Positions 53,837-62,939 of a DNA stretch of 64,000 bases are shown here, piece after piece. Under the pieces are notes generated by a model. The model saw only the letters and a list, made by a program, of their open reading frames with translations, ran no database searches and was not told the DNA's origin. Source of the DNA: Glaciecola sp048820975. Lineage in GTDB: Bacteria > Pseudomonadota > Gammaproteobacteria > Enterobacterales > Alteromonadaceae. Made by a program: the position numbers and the translations under genes. The stretch spans positions 1,736,001-1,800,000 of the forward strand of contig NZ_JBMEUF010000001.1 of NCBI RefSeq assembly GCF_048820975.1, in the 5' to 3' direction. Numbering within the stretch: position 1 is the stretch's first letter; each line of letters begins with the position of its first letter.

Positions 53837-54185
53837 GTAAACCTCAAATAAATAAACTATAACGCGCAACTATTTGCGCAATTGAATTCTTGCTAGGAGT
53901 GTTTCTTAGGGATTTATAACTGAGGAATAACAACATCTAACACTAGTACTACAGGTGGAACAAGAGGTTATATACACGTTAAAAGCGAATCTAATAAACT
54001 ATTTCGTAACAAAAACAAGTTTAGTGTATCACAAATGCAAATTACTGCATGTAAAATCAGCGTTTTTTTATGAATTATTTATTAAATGAATAATTTCTAG
54101 CATACTCTTGGTTATAAATGGCATAAAAAACCGCGCTTTATCTAAACAAAAACTAAAGCACGGCTATATTTATTTACTAGGAAAA
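53837..54185. other. 349-base region between the cold-shock gene and ilvH
   Basis: It holds the leader and promoter of the cold-shock gene, with a hairpin GCGCAA-CTAT-TTGCGC at 53864-53879, and the terminator of ilvIH at 54125-54163. The middle, about 53900-54110, is AT-rich and without a recognised gene; a long untranslated leader is usual for cspA-like genes. Confidence 0.6.
54125..54163 (-). terminator. Intrinsic terminator after ilvIH
   Basis: CCGCGCTTTA (54131-54140) and TAAAGCACGG (54154-54163) pair at 9 of 10 positions, with T6 following on the minus strand (54125-54130). It lies 22 bases beyond the ilvH stop. Confidence 0.8.
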
Positions 54186-54683
54186 TTAGATTCTTAGCGC
54201 TCTATCTCCACGAGACAAACCACAAACACCCGTTCTAGCCGATTCAGTAATGTCGGCACAATTTCCCATTACATCGGCAAATGCACTTAGCTTGTCACTC
54301 GTACCGGTAATTTCAATTGTGTAGTGCTGTGAAGTAACATCTAAAATACGCGCTCTGAATATATCAACGTTTCGTTTTACTTCAGCTCTAGCAATTTCAG
54401 TTCTTGTAGCCACTTTTATTAGCATCAATTCACGCTCAACATGCGGCGCTTCTGCCAATTCAACCACACGCAATACATCAATAAGTTTATTGACTTGCTT
54501 GGTAATCTGCTCAGTTACTTTATCATCGGCTTCGGTAATAATCGTTAAACGAGACAAACTGGCATCAGAGGTAGGTGCAACACATAGTGAATCAACGTTG
54601 TAACCACGCTGCGAAAAAACACCAACTATACGAGACAAAGCACCAGGGGCGTTTTCCATTAAAACAGATAAAATTCTTCTCAT
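54186..54683 (-). CDS. ilvH: IlvH, acetolactate synthase regulatory subunit
   Basis: IlvH is the small subunit that stimulates the catalytic subunit and gives feedback inhibition by valine. The 165-residue protein begins with an ACT domain (RRILSVLMENAPGALSRIVG, FSQRGYNVDSL) and has a C-terminal regulatory domain. Its start overlaps the ilvI stop by one base (TAATG), so translation is coupled. Confidence 0.97.
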   Translation of the reverse strand: MRRILSVLMENAPGALSRIVGVFSQRGYNVDSLCVAPTSDASLSRLTIITEADDKVTEQITKQVNKLIDVLRVVELAEAPHVERELMLIKVATRTEIARAEVKRNVDIFRARILDVTSQHYTIEITGTSDKLSAFADVMGNCADITESARTGVCGLSRGDRALRI

Positions 54684-56401
54684 TATGTACGCTCCGTTTT
54701 GCTCAAGCGCATATCATCCATTGCGCCGTACTTAATTTGCATAGGGTATACATGTTCATTTTGGTCAATCAATATGTCCATAAACACAAGCTTGTTCTTT
54801 TCAGCGAAACAACGTTCCATTGCACCATCAAGCTCATCTAATGAGTTAACCTGTATTCCTACATGGCCATACGCTTCTGCTAGCTTCACAAAATCAGGCA
54901 TTGAATCCATATAAGAATGTGAATGGCGACCTTTATAAATCATGTCTTGCCATTGCCTTACCATGCCTAAAGCACGGTTATTAAGCGATATAATCTTAAT
55001 GGGTAAGTTGTACTGTAAACAGGTTGAAAGCTCTTGAATATTCATCTGAATACTACCGTCACCGGTTACTACAACAGAGCACGCTTCTGGATGAGCAAAT
55101 TGCACGCCCATGGCCGCCGGTAAACCAAAGCCCATAGTTCCTAAGCCACCTGAATTGATCCAGCGTCTTGGTTTGTCAAATGGGTAATATAGCGCAGCAA
55201 ACATTTGATGCTGCCCCACATCAGAACTCACATAAGCATCACCATTGGTATGCTTGTATACCGCTTCAATTACGCGCTGCGGCTTAATAACAGAGTCACC
55301 TTGCGTATAATTTAAGCACTTAACCGAGCGCCATTCATTAATTTGTGACCACCACTGGGCAAGCTTTTCTTTTTGTTGCTCAGCATCAATTTCGCCCATG
55401 CGCTCTAGTAGTTGCTCTACCACTTGGTCTACTGAGCCTACAACGGGAATATGCGCATTTACGGTTTTTGAAATTGAGGCTGGGTCAATGTCTACGTGAA
55501 TAATGTCAGCATGCGGGCAAAACTTTTCAACGTTATTGGTTACGCGGTCATCAAATCGAGCACCTAAGGCAATTATGCAGTCAGCGTTGTGCATCGTTTT
55601 ATTGGCTTCTAAAGTACCGTGCATACCTAACATACCAACAAATTGCTCATGCACACCTGAAAACACACCTAAGCCCATAAGGGTACAAGTAACAGGTGCG
55701 TTTAACTTTTCAGCTAAGGTGGTGACTAAACTTTGCGCTTCTGCTGCAATAGCACCACCGCCTACGTAAAGAACCGGGCGCTTAGCTTTTTCAATACTTT
55801 TTACAGCCTTGCTTATTTGCTTGTTATGGCCTTTTAGCGTTGGGTTGTACGAACGCATGGTTACATCAGTAGGAAACTCATAAGGATGTTCGTCTTGTAC
55901 ATTTACCAAGTCTTTAGGTAAATCAACTACCACAGGGCCTGGGCGGCCTGTATTTGCAATATAATATGCTTTGGCAATGGCCATAGGTATATCAGTGGCT
56001 TTTTTCACTAAAAAGCTATGCTTAACCACTGGGCGTGAACAACCCACCATATCGGTTTCTTGGAAAGCATCTTCGCCAATATGCATTGAAGGAACTTGGC
56101 CTGATAACACCACCATTGGAATTGAATCCATATAAGCGGTGGCAATACCGGTAATAGTGTTAGTTGCGCCGGGGCCTGAAGTTACGAGTACCGTACCTGT
56201 TTTGCCCGTTGAACGTGCATAGCCATCAGCCATGTGAGCAGCTGCTTGTTCATGTCTAACCAAAACGTGCTTTACATCATCTTGCGCAAATAATGCGTCG
56301 TATATATCTAAAACAGCACCACCTGGGTAACCGAAAACGTGGGTTACCCCAATATCTTTTAGTGCCTCTACTACCATAGCGGCGCCTGACATCATTCTCA
56401 C
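54683..56401 (-). CDS. ilvI: IlvI, acetolactate synthase catalytic subunit
   Basis: The enzyme joins two pyruvates, or pyruvate and 2-oxobutyrate, in branched-chain amino acid synthesis, using ThDP and FAD. The 572-residue protein has the ThDP catalytic Glu in LVRHEQAAAHMADGYAR, TSGPGATNTITGIA, and the metal/ThDP motif VTGDGSIQMNIQEL. The start is GTG at 56401; AAGGAG lies 8 bases upstream, and a first ATG is two codons further in. It is cotranscribed with ilvH. No leader peptide rich in branched-chain codons was found upstream. Confidence 0.96.
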   Translation of the reverse strand: MRMMSGAAMVVEALKDIGVTHVFGYPGGAVLDIYDALFAQDDVKHVLVRHEQAAAHMADGYARSTGKTGTVLVTSGPGATNTITGIATAYMDSIPMVVLSGQVPSMHIGEDAFQETDMVGCSRPVVKHSFLVKKATDIPMAIAKAYYIANTGRPGPVVVDLPKDLVNVQDEHPYEFPTDVTMRSYNPTLKGHNKQISKAVKSIEKAKRPVLYVGGGAIAAEAQSLVTTLAEKLNAPVTCTLMGLGVFSGVHEQFVGMLGMHGTLEANKTMHNADCIIALGARFDDRVTNNVEKFCPHADIIHVDIDPASISKTVNAHIPVVGSVDQVVEQLLERMGEIDAEQQKEKLAQWWSQINEWRSVKCLNYTQGDSVIKPQRVIEAVYKHTNGDAYVSSDVGQHQMFAALYYPFDKPRRWINSGGLGTMGFGLPAAMGVQFAHPEACSVVVTGDGSIQMNIQELSTCLQYNLPIKIISLNNRALGMVRQWQDMIYKGRHSHSYMDSMPDFVKLAEAYGHVGIQVNSLDELDGAMERCFAEKNKLVFMDILIDQNEHVYPMQIKYGAMDDMRLSKTERT

Positions 56402-56551
56402 TTGAATGACTCCTTATCTATTTAAATTGCATTGTTGAGGAATATACCTCAGGAAGAACAAAGAAAAAACCGCTTTTCGGTAAAAAGTGAAATGCTTATC
56501 CCAATATACGCATAAATTAGGATGAAAATACTAAAAGTTGACGAAAAAATT

Positions 56552-56571
56552 AAAAAAGCGGGAAATCCCGC
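56552..56571 (-). terminator. Intrinsic terminator after maoP
   Basis: GCGGGA (56558-56563) and TCCCGC (56566-56571) form a compact stem, and a T6 run follows on the minus strand. It lies directly after the maoP stop codon. Confidence 0.8.
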
Positions 56572-56576
56572 CTAAT

Positions 56577-56963
56577 TTAATCAAGATCCATGTCTAAGTC
56601 ATCATCAAGGTCACTGACTAAATCGTCATTCGCTGTATCGCTTGATGCTTTCTTTGTACCGTAAATACTGCCAGCTTTTGGCCTATTTATCCTTTTTTGA
56701 TATTTCAGCCAAGCTCGTTGTTCAGTGGTTGATGGCTCTATTTTACCGTGGGCCGACTCAATAAATGCAATATCGTCGTCACTTTCAGCTTGAATATGTC
56801 CATCAACTAAGGCTGCAATATAACACCCATAGGCTGCTAATGCTTTGCTTTCGTTAATTGAAAAATCACCCGAGCGTGAAAAACCATAAGGATAGTTCTT
56901 AGGATCGGTAAAAACCTGTTTAAGTAAAGTTTGTTTTGATAAACCATTTCGTACATTAGACAC
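56577..56963 (-). CDS. maoP: MaoP (YifE, DUF413) macrodomain Ori protein
   Basis: MaoP acts with the DNA site maoS to organise the Ori macrodomain in E. coli. The 128-residue protein shares its core with YifE: NYPYGFSRSGDFSINESKAL and TTEQRAWLKYQKRINRPKA. The C-terminus is longer and strongly acidic (SDLDDDLDMDLD), which differs from E. coli in detail but keeps its acidic character. It is upstream of ilvIH on the same strand, separated by a terminator; in E. coli it neighbours hdfR and ilv genes too. No maoS site could be assigned. Confidence 0.88.
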   Translation of the reverse strand: MSNVRNGLSKQTLLKQVFTDPKNYPYGFSRSGDFSINESKALAAYGCYIAALVDGHIQAESDDDIAFIESAHGKIEPSTTEQRAWLKYQKRINRPKAGSIYGTKKASSDTANDDLVSDLDDDLDMDLD

Positions 56964-57122
56964 GTAGACGCACTCCGATAGATAATTCGAAATAATAGAC
57001 CTTGCATAAATTGCAATTTCTACTATCGAATATCGGCTGAGTCAACAGAATATTAGGCTTAACCTGACAAAAATTTAAATGTTCAAAAAAGTGTCACAAA
57101 ACGCAAGGTAAAAGCAATTGAA

Positions 57123-57614
57123 TTAACTGCGTTTTTCTACCCAAGCCCAGTTCATTTCACAAATAATAGGTTCTTCACCACTTTCGTCGGTCACCGTTAC
57201 TTCTACCATAATGTCGCCTTTAGGCAGGCTTTGCATAAGGGCTATTTGTTCGTCACTCACTCGAGCAACTGCTTTCATGCTGCCAACAGAGCGGCGCACG
57301 TATTTTAAATCCATTGATTTAATCAAAGGCAGTTTATCACCCGGTAAATTTAGACCCACAACAAAACCCGTAGCCGATTCAGCTAACAAAGCCATAGTTG
57401 CCGCATGCACTTGGCCAATATGATTGCGAACTCTAGTGCGGTTTTTAACGAAAAATGTGACCGTTTGTAAATCTGTATCAAGAATTTTTATCTTGCTTGT
57501 ACCAACAAGTTTCACCTTGAAGCGAAACACACTGGTAAGCAAAAACATGGCGAACCAATGAGGATAGGTTAACGCTTTTTCTGCGAATTTGCGTAAAGGG
57601 TTAGGTTTAGGCAT
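57123..57614 (-). CDS. DUF4442 hotdog-fold thioesterase-like protein
   Basis: This 163-residue protein matches the DUF4442 hotdog family: an N-terminal hydrophobic helix, RTRVRNHIGQVHAATMALLAESATG (the central hotdog helix with the NH and HA residues), and LPLIKSMDLKYVRRSVGS. Members resemble acyl-CoA thioesterases, but a substrate is not known. It is monocistronic, between maoP and tRNA-Gly on the same strand. Confidence 0.82.
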   Translation of the reverse strand: MPKPNPLRKFAEKALTYPHWFAMFLLTSVFRFKVKLVGTSKIKILDTDLQTVTFFVKNRTRVRNHIGQVHAATMALLAESATGFVVGLNLPGDKLPLIKSMDLKYVRRSVGSMKAVARVSDEQIALMQSLPKGDIMVEVTVTDESGEEPIICEMNWAWVEKRS

Positions 57615-57818
57615 GTTTTTCTCTTATAAATTTGCGTGGCAGTATGAACGCCAACTGGTCAGACAAGATGCGAGTATAGCAGGCACGCAAAATTAATGTA
57701 AGACAATACAGAACTTCAAAATTAAGAAAATTTTTTAAAATAAGAATGATGAATTAAGAGATGTTTTCGTGCTTAACTCTTTCATACAAACCTAAAGGAT
57801 TTAGGCCTAAAGAAAGAG
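57615..57818. other. Intergenic region downstream of tRNA-Gly
   Basis: Together with the tRNA gene this makes a 379-base stretch without protein genes. It should carry the promoter of the DUF4442 gene. A CCTAAA-GGAT-TTAGG hairpin at 57791-57806 lies near the 3' end of the tRNA and could help transcript ending or processing. Confidence 0.45.
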
Positions 57819-57894
<76 letters not shown>

Positions 57895-57993
57895 AAACTG
57901 GAGGCGCATTATAGGAGAATTTCGCGCCTGTGCAAGTGTTTTTTTAAGTTTTTTTGTAAGTCCTTAATCAAGCGCCTAAAATATCATCAAACC

Positions 57994-58539
57994 TTATATC
58001 TTAAATACGGTTTCACGGTAATATTTCATTTCATCAATTGACTCAATAATATCATCTAGCGCTAAATGCACGCCTTTTTTCTTAAAACCTTTGGCTATTT
58101 CTGGTTTCCAGCGAGCACATAATTCTTTAATTGAGCTTACATCTATATTGCGATAATGAAAAAACGATTCTAACTCAGGCATATATTTGACTAAGAATCG
58201 GCGATCTTGCCCAATGCTGTTTCCGCAAAGTGGTGATTTGCCCTGCGGCACATAATCTTTTAAAAACGTAATAGTTTGTTGCGCCGCTTCTTCTACCGAA
58301 ATAGAACTTTTTTGGCAGCGTTCTGTAAGGCCTGATTCACCGTGCGTCTTTACGCACCATTCATCCATTGCATTTAGTACCGCATCTGATTGATGCACGG
58401 CAATAACAGGGCCTTGAGCTATAATGTTTAAATCTTTGTCAGTTACAATACTGGCAATTTCAAGTACCACGCATTGTTCGGGATCAAGGCCTGTCATCTC
58501 CATATCTATCCAAACAAGGTTCTCTTCATTAAATGACAT
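57994..58539 (-). CDS. orn: Orn, oligoribonuclease
   Basis: Orn degrades 2- to 5-nucleotide RNAs, in particular dinucleotides from c-di-GMP and mRNA decay. The 181-residue length equals that of E. coli. DEDDh residues are visible in LVWIDMEMTGLD and around CGNSIGQDRRFLVKYMPEL, with the His of ALDDIIESI region nearby. It is divergent from rsgA, as in most gammaproteobacteria. Confidence 0.97.
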   Translation of the reverse strand: MSFNEENLVWIDMEMTGLDPEQCVVLEIASIVTDKDLNIIAQGPVIAVHQSDAVLNAMDEWCVKTHGESGLTERCQKSSISVEEAAQQTITFLKDYVPQGKSPLCGNSIGQDRRFLVKYMPELESFFHYRNIDVSSIKELCARWKPEIAKGFKKKGVHLALDDIIESIDEMKYYRETVFKI

Positions 58540-58662
58540 TACTACTCCTGAAACTATTTACGTTTAAACAAACTCTTTTTGATTTGCCCACAATCGCTAG
58601 GCTAAAACTACACAACAAGGTATCATGTTGGGCAATATTCGCCAATACGCGCATGGGAATCT

Positions 58663-59703
58663 GTGTCTAAAAAACCAAAACTTTCAAAAAATCAGCAACG
58701 CCAAATAGCGGCCAATAGAAGCAAACGCTTAAATAGTGATCATTCAAAAAGTGATCAAGATAATAGCACGTTAGGCGATGCAATAAATGGCCGCGTTGTG
58801 AGTCGTTTTGGAAAACATGCCATTGTTGAAACATTAGATGAATCTCGCGACCAACATAAATGTTATATCCGCAGAACGGTAAAATCAGTGGTATGTGGTG
58901 ACCAAGTTGTTTTTAGACCCAGTGTAAGTAGCGAAGAGCGAGATAGAGGCATAGTGGAAACCGTGCTTGATAGAAAAAGCACTTTGTCACGCCCTGACTA
59001 TTACGACGGCATTAAGCCAATAGCGGCTAATATTGACCAAATTATTGTGGTTAGCTCCATTATACCTGCGTTATCTACCCATATAATTGACCGCTACCTA
59101 GTGGCGTGTGAGCACGCGCAAATCCCTCCTGTTGTTGTTATCAATAAGGTAGAATTACTTACTCCTCAAGCGCTTGATGAAACTAAAGCCACCCTTTCTA
59201 TTTATGAAAAAATTGGCTACAAGGTTATTTTTGCTAGTTGTAGAACCGATGAAGGTTTAGCCGAACTATCGAGCATACTTATAGATAAAGTAAACGTTTT
59301 GGTTGGCCAAAGTGGTGTGGGTAAATCAAGCTTAGTTAACCAATTACTCCCTCACTCAGATGAAGTAGTAGGTGAAGTCTCTGGTAACTCAGGTTTAGGG
59401 CAACATACCACAACGGCAGCTAAGCTTATTCCATTCACACTCGGCGGAGAACTTATTGACTCACCAGGTGTAAGAGAATTTGGTTTGTGGCATTTACCTG
59501 TAGAAGATATTACCAATGGCTTTGTTGAGTTTCGTGAATACTTAGGGGGCTGTAAATTTAGTGATTGCAAACACAGGAATGACCCTGGATGTTTGATTCG
59601 CGCGGCTGTTGAAGAAGGCAATATTGATGCAGAACGATATGACAGCTACCTTAAAATAGTAGATTCGTTAGACCAAAACCGCCCTGCTTATATCAAAGAA
59701 TAA
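58663..59703 (+). CDS. rsgA: RsgA, small-subunit maturation GTPase
   Basis: RsgA is a circularly permuted GTPase that checks the decoding site of the 30S subunit. The 346-residue protein has an OB domain, NKVEL (G4) before G1 GQSGVGKSSL, G3 DSPGVREFGL, and the zinc site C-x4-C-x-H-x5-C in CKFSDCKHRNDPGC. The start is GTG at 58663; the upstream ATG at 58653 runs into a stop within five codons. It is followed by psd after 77 bases. Confidence 0.96.
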   Translation: MSKKPKLSKNQQRQIAANRSKRLNSDHSKSDQDNSTLGDAINGRVVSRFGKHAIVETLDESRDQHKCYIRRTVKSVVCGDQVVFRPSVSSEERDRGIVETVLDRKSTLSRPDYYDGIKPIAANIDQIIVVSSIIPALSTHIIDRYLVACEHAQIPPVVVINKVELLTPQALDETKATLSIYEKIGYKVIFASCRTDEGLAELSSILIDKVNVLVGQSGVGKSSLVNQLLPHSDEVVGEVSGNSGLGQHTTTAAKLIPFTLGGELIDSPGVREFGLWHLPVEDITNGFVEFREYLGGCKFSDCKHRNDPGCLIRAAVEEGNIDAERYDSYLKIVDSLDQNRPAYIKE

Positions 59704-59780
59704 TCGCCTAATCATTTTTATTACTTCTATATTCGCGCGCATGTTATACAATACGCGCCTTAAATACGGAGACATTAACA

Positions 59781-60641
59781 GTGATTGACTGGATTAAAAT
59801 TCGCGCCCAATATATTTTACCGAAGCATTTATTATCACGTATGCTTGGCAAACTTGCGGCTAAAGAAGCTGGCTTTGTAACACAGTTTCTTATCAAAACC
59901 TTTATCAAAGCTTTCAACATTGATATGAGCGAAGCAAAATGGGAAAACCCATCTTCTTACAAAACCTTTAATGCATTTTTTACTCGCCCCTTGAAAGAAG
60001 GCACTCGCCCTATTGCAGAAGGTGAAGATGTTTTAAGCCACCCTGTAGATGGCACCGTAAGCCAATTTGGCGATATTATTGGTGACGATATTTTCCAAGC
60101 AAAAGGCCACACTTTTAGCTTAACCTCATTGTTAGGTGGTAAACCCGAACTCGCCGAGTGTTTTAAAGGCGGAAAATTTGCCACTATTTACTTAGCCCCT
60201 AGAGACTACCATCGCATACATATGCCTGTTGACGGCACACTGACTGACACCTTGCATGTGCCAGGTGAGTTATTCTCAGTGAACCCGTTAACCGCACAAA
60301 ATGTACCTGGATTGTTTGCACGAAATGAGCGCGTAGTCACCTTGTTTGACACCCCAGCGGGAAAAATGGCGCTAGTGCTTGTTGGCGCCACGGTAGTAGC
60401 AAGCATAGAAACGGTTTGGGCGGGAAATATTACACCTCCGGCCGGTAAGTACGTTCAACATTGGCAGCACCAAAACGAAAACATTGCCCTGAACAAAGGG
60501 GATGAAATGGGCCGCTTTAAACTGGGCTCTACAGTAGTGCTGTGCTTTGAACCAAATGCAGTTGAATTTGAAGAGTTATCAAGCGGCCTTGTTACTCGCT
60601 TAGGCACTCCTTTTGCTAATAAAATTCAGGAAAATAAGTAG
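59781..60641 (+). CDS. psd: Psd, phosphatidylserine decarboxylase proenzyme
   Basis: Psd makes phosphatidylethanolamine at the inner membrane. The 286-residue proenzyme contains the self-cleavage motif LGST with Ser250, which becomes the pyruvoyl group. Other family residues are HPVDGTVSQFG and YLAPRDYHRIHMPVDG. The start codon is GTG with GGAG upstream. The order rsgA-psd is conserved. The length is slightly below that of E. coli Psd (322). Confidence 0.96.
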   Translation: MIDWIKIRAQYILPKHLLSRMLGKLAAKEAGFVTQFLIKTFIKAFNIDMSEAKWENPSSYKTFNAFFTRPLKEGTRPIAEGEDVLSHPVDGTVSQFGDIIGDDIFQAKGHTFSLTSLLGGKPELAECFKGGKFATIYLAPRDYHRIHMPVDGTLTDTLHVPGELFSVNPLTAQNVPGLFARNERVVTLFDTPAGKMALVLVGATVVASIETVWAGNITPPAGKYVQHWQHQNENIALNKGDEMGRFKLGSTVVLCFEPNAVEFEELSSGLVTRLGTPFANKIQENK

Positions 60642-60682
60642 GTTTGCTGACTATCCTAAATACCCATGGCTGGATGTAAACT

Positions 60683-61555
60683 GTGGATCCAATAAAGCGC
60701 AGCCTCATCAATTTGCACATTACAGTCATGCTATTAGGCGGGACGGCACTGTTTTCTAAGCTCATCCCCTTATCAGCCCTTGATATTACTTTTGGGCGTG
60801 CTGTACCAGCCTGCATTCTGCTGTTTATATTTGTAAAGCTCAGTGGGCACTCGCTTAAGCTAAACTCGTCTAAAGATTACCTAATTGGTATTGGCTTAGG
60901 TATTCTTATGGCAGTGCATTGGGTTACTTACTTTGCGTCAATGCAATATTCCTCTGTAGCAGTGGGAATGATAGCCATGTTTACCTTCCCGGTAATCACC
61001 GTATTGCTAGAGCCGTTCTTTGAGAATACAAAACTGTGTTTGCAAGATATTGTAAGTGCGTTGGTCGTGCTGTTGGGAATTTGGTTAATTGTACCAAGTT
61101 CATCTATTAATAATGACGTAACCCTTGGCGTCCTTGTTGGCGTTTTCTCAGCCTTACTTTATGCCTTACGCAACTTGTTACACAGGAAATACTTTTCGCA
61201 CTACCCCGGAGCGAAAGGCATGGCGTATCAATGCTTGGTTATTTGCCCTTGCCTTATATTTTTTGTGTCAGAAGATATGACGGGTATAAGCTTAGAAACA
61301 GCGGGTTTATTATTATTACTCGGCACCGTTTTTACAGCATTACCCCACGCAATGATTGCATCAGCTCTTCAGCACTTGCGCGCAAAAACCTTCTCTTTAG
61401 TTGCCTGTATGCAACCTTTCTATGGCTTCGTGCTTGCTATTTTAGTGTTAAATGAATCTCCCACTTGGCAAACCTTGATTGGTGGTTTATTAGTTATTTC
61501 AGCCGCAGTATACGAAACGGTTAACGCACATAAAGAAACTGGCAATAAAGAGTAA
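60683..61555 (+). CDS. EamA/DMT-superfamily permease
   Basis: A 290-residue membrane protein with about ten helices in two homologous halves (EamA domains), beginning with GTG. The segment MAVHWVTYFASMQYSSVAVG is typical of the first EamA repeat; the second repeat ends NESPTWQTLIGGLLVISA. The substrate cannot be predicted. It lies 41 bases after psd on the same strand and may be in the rsgA-psd transcript. It is not closely similar to the DMT permease at 7774. Confidence 0.87.
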   Translation: MDPIKRSLINLHITVMLLGGTALFSKLIPLSALDITFGRAVPACILLFIFVKLSGHSLKLNSSKDYLIGIGLGILMAVHWVTYFASMQYSSVAVGMIAMFTFPVITVLLEPFFENTKLCLQDIVSALVVLLGIWLIVPSSSINNDVTLGVLVGVFSALLYALRNLLHRKYFSHYPGAKGMAYQCLVICPCLIFFVSEDMTGISLETAGLLLLLGTVFTALPHAMIASALQHLRAKTFSLVACMQPFYGFVLAILVLNESPTWQTLIGGLLVISAAVYETVNAHKETGNKE

Positions 61556-61619
61556 GACTATCTTTTTACCCCTCTGATGACTAATATGACCCAAATTCTT
61601 TATAATATGGCTATTTACA

Positions 61620-62330
61620 ATGGAAATATTAGCTCATCGCGGCGTTAGCGCTCATTATCATGAAAACTCAATAGAAGCTTTTGAGCAAGCACTCGAACTA
61701 AATATATTAGGGATCGAGTGTGATTTGCATCAGCTTGAAGATGACCTAGTGGTGTTTCATGATTTTCAGCTAAATAGGCTATTCAATCGCAGTGGTTTTT
61801 TAAGTGATTTACGCCTAAGCGAATTATCTGAAATGCCCCTTTCTAACGCCCAAGCAGTTCCTCGCTTAAACGACTTGTTACAGCTAGTAAAAGGCAAATG
61901 CGTATTAAATCTTGAGATTAAGCAGCTTGATGACCCTGCCCTACTTATTCAACAAATTACTCCTTATTTGTATCAATATGAAGATGCAAGCATTGTTTTA
62001 TCTGCATTTAACCATCCTTTGTTAAAGCGGCTCCAAGCGGCGGTAAGAAACACACGTTTTAGCAGCAGAATAAAGTTTGGTGCTTTAATAGCGCATCTTC
62101 CCATAAATTTAGCGCAATACGCGATAGATTTGCAGGTAGATATTGCTGCCATTAACGTCGAGATGCTTACAAAAGAATTTGTGGAGCACGCGCATATGCA
62201 TAACCTAGATGTGTGGTCATATACGGTGAATACTCAAAAGGAAATACTATTACTACAAGATATGGGAGTGGATGCAGTTTTTTCGAATGACCCTGCGCTA
62301 ATGCAAAGTTATTTAGCTAAAAGCGTTTAA
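61620..62330 (+). CDS. Glycerophosphodiester phosphodiesterase
   Basis: This 236-residue protein is a GDPD of the cytosolic UgpQ type, releasing glycerol 3-phosphate from deacylated phospholipids. The family motif ILAHRGVSAHYHENSIEAFEQAL has the HR pair and Glu, GIECDLHQLEDDLVVFHD has the metal-binding Glu/Asp and second His, and the barrel closes with DAVFSNDPALM. There is no signal peptide. Convergent with the MerC-family gene. Confidence 0.93.
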   Translation: MEILAHRGVSAHYHENSIEAFEQALELNILGIECDLHQLEDDLVVFHDFQLNRLFNRSGFLSDLRLSELSEMPLSNAQAVPRLNDLLQLVKGKCVLNLEIKQLDDPALLIQQITPYLYQYEDASIVLSAFNHPLLKRLQAAVRNTRFSSRIKFGALIAHLPINLAQYAIDLQVDIAAINVEMLTKEFVEHAHMHNLDVWSYTVNTQKEILLLQDMGVDAVFSNDPALMQSYLAKSV

Positions 62331-62347
62331 TAAAACATTTCAAACAT

Positions 62348-62380
62348 AAGTTGTGTAGCCTTTAGCAGGTTTCACAACTT
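62348..62380. terminator. Possible terminator hairpin overlapping the MerC gene end
   Basis: AAGTTGTG (62348-62355) and CACAACTT (62373-62380) form an 8-bp stem that includes the stop codon of the MerC gene; on the plus strand it is followed by TTGCATTTTT. It could end transcription from the phosphodiesterase gene. Confidence 0.4.
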
Positions 62381-62835
62381 TTGCATTTTTTGCACAATTT
62401 TAAATTGGTAATATGGGCGGCAATAATAAGTACCGCACCTACGGCTACAGTAATAGGCTCGTAAGCATCACCAAACATGCCTTTATTCCAATAAATTAAT
62501 CCGCCCAAGGTTAAAGAGTACAGCGGGTAAAGTTGGCGATGATACTGAGCAAAACCAATAAATAAGGCTGCAAAGCCCACTAAAATAGAGAAGCTTAGAA
62601 TAGCGCGTTCAAACCATGCAGAAGCAACAAAGCTACTCGCAATTAGGGGAGCTAACGGCAATAAAAGTGGCAAGGCCAAACAGTGCACCGCACACAAGCT
62701 CGTGATCCAGACGCCTAAACGGTCTAAACTACGGTTGTTTATTCGCTGCGGATTTAAACCAACGGTTGCGTTAAAGCCACCTTGCCCAGCACTTGGACTA
62801 GTTACTTCAGGTGATTTAATTTGCGTTATTTTCAA
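62362..62835 (-). CDS. MerC-family membrane protein with Cys-rich tail
   Basis: The 157-residue protein has four hydrophobic segments in the MerC arrangement, with the cysteine pair in WITSLCAVHCLALPLLL in the first helix and a Cys-rich C-terminus (LKLCKKCKSCETC) likely binding metal. MerC proteins were named for mercury transport, but no other mer gene is present. A Zur-type box sits over its promoter (62882-62896), so a role in zinc (or similar metal) supply is the better hypothesis. The first 35 residues are soluble. It is transcribed on its own. Confidence 0.85.
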   Translation of the reverse strand: MKITQIKSPEVTSPSAGQGGFNATVGLNPQRINNRSLDRLGVWITSLCAVHCLALPLLLPLAPLIASSFVASAWFERAILSFSILVGFAALFIGFAQYHRQLYPLYSLTLGGLIYWNKGMFGDAYEPITVAVGAVLIIAAHITNLKLCKKCKSCETC

Positions 62836-62881
62836 AATACTTGCCCTTTACCCATAAAAAAAACAGCGTGTTCGCCGTCAG

Positions 62882-62911
62882 TGTTATAGTATAACGTTAG
62901 AGTGTGGTAAA
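62882..62911 (-). promoter_or_regulatory. Zur-type box over a predicted promoter of the MerC gene
   Basis: TGTTATA-G-TATAACG at 62882-62896 matches the core of the gammaproteobacterial Zur motif (TGTTATANTATAACA) at all but the last base. On the minus strand TTTACC (62906-62911) and TATAAC (62883-62888) stand 17 bases apart as -35 and -10, with the -10 inside the box. The MerC start is 46 bases downstream. Binding of Zur would block this promoter when zinc is plentiful. Confidence 0.72.
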
Positions 62912-62939
62912 TGGAACTACTTGTTCGAAATTTTGTTAT

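Noticed and set aside
56402..56576. An attenuator leader peptide before ilvI
   Set aside because: Only a five-codon frame with no run of Leu, Val or Ile codons was found, and no terminator/antiterminator pair is convincing.
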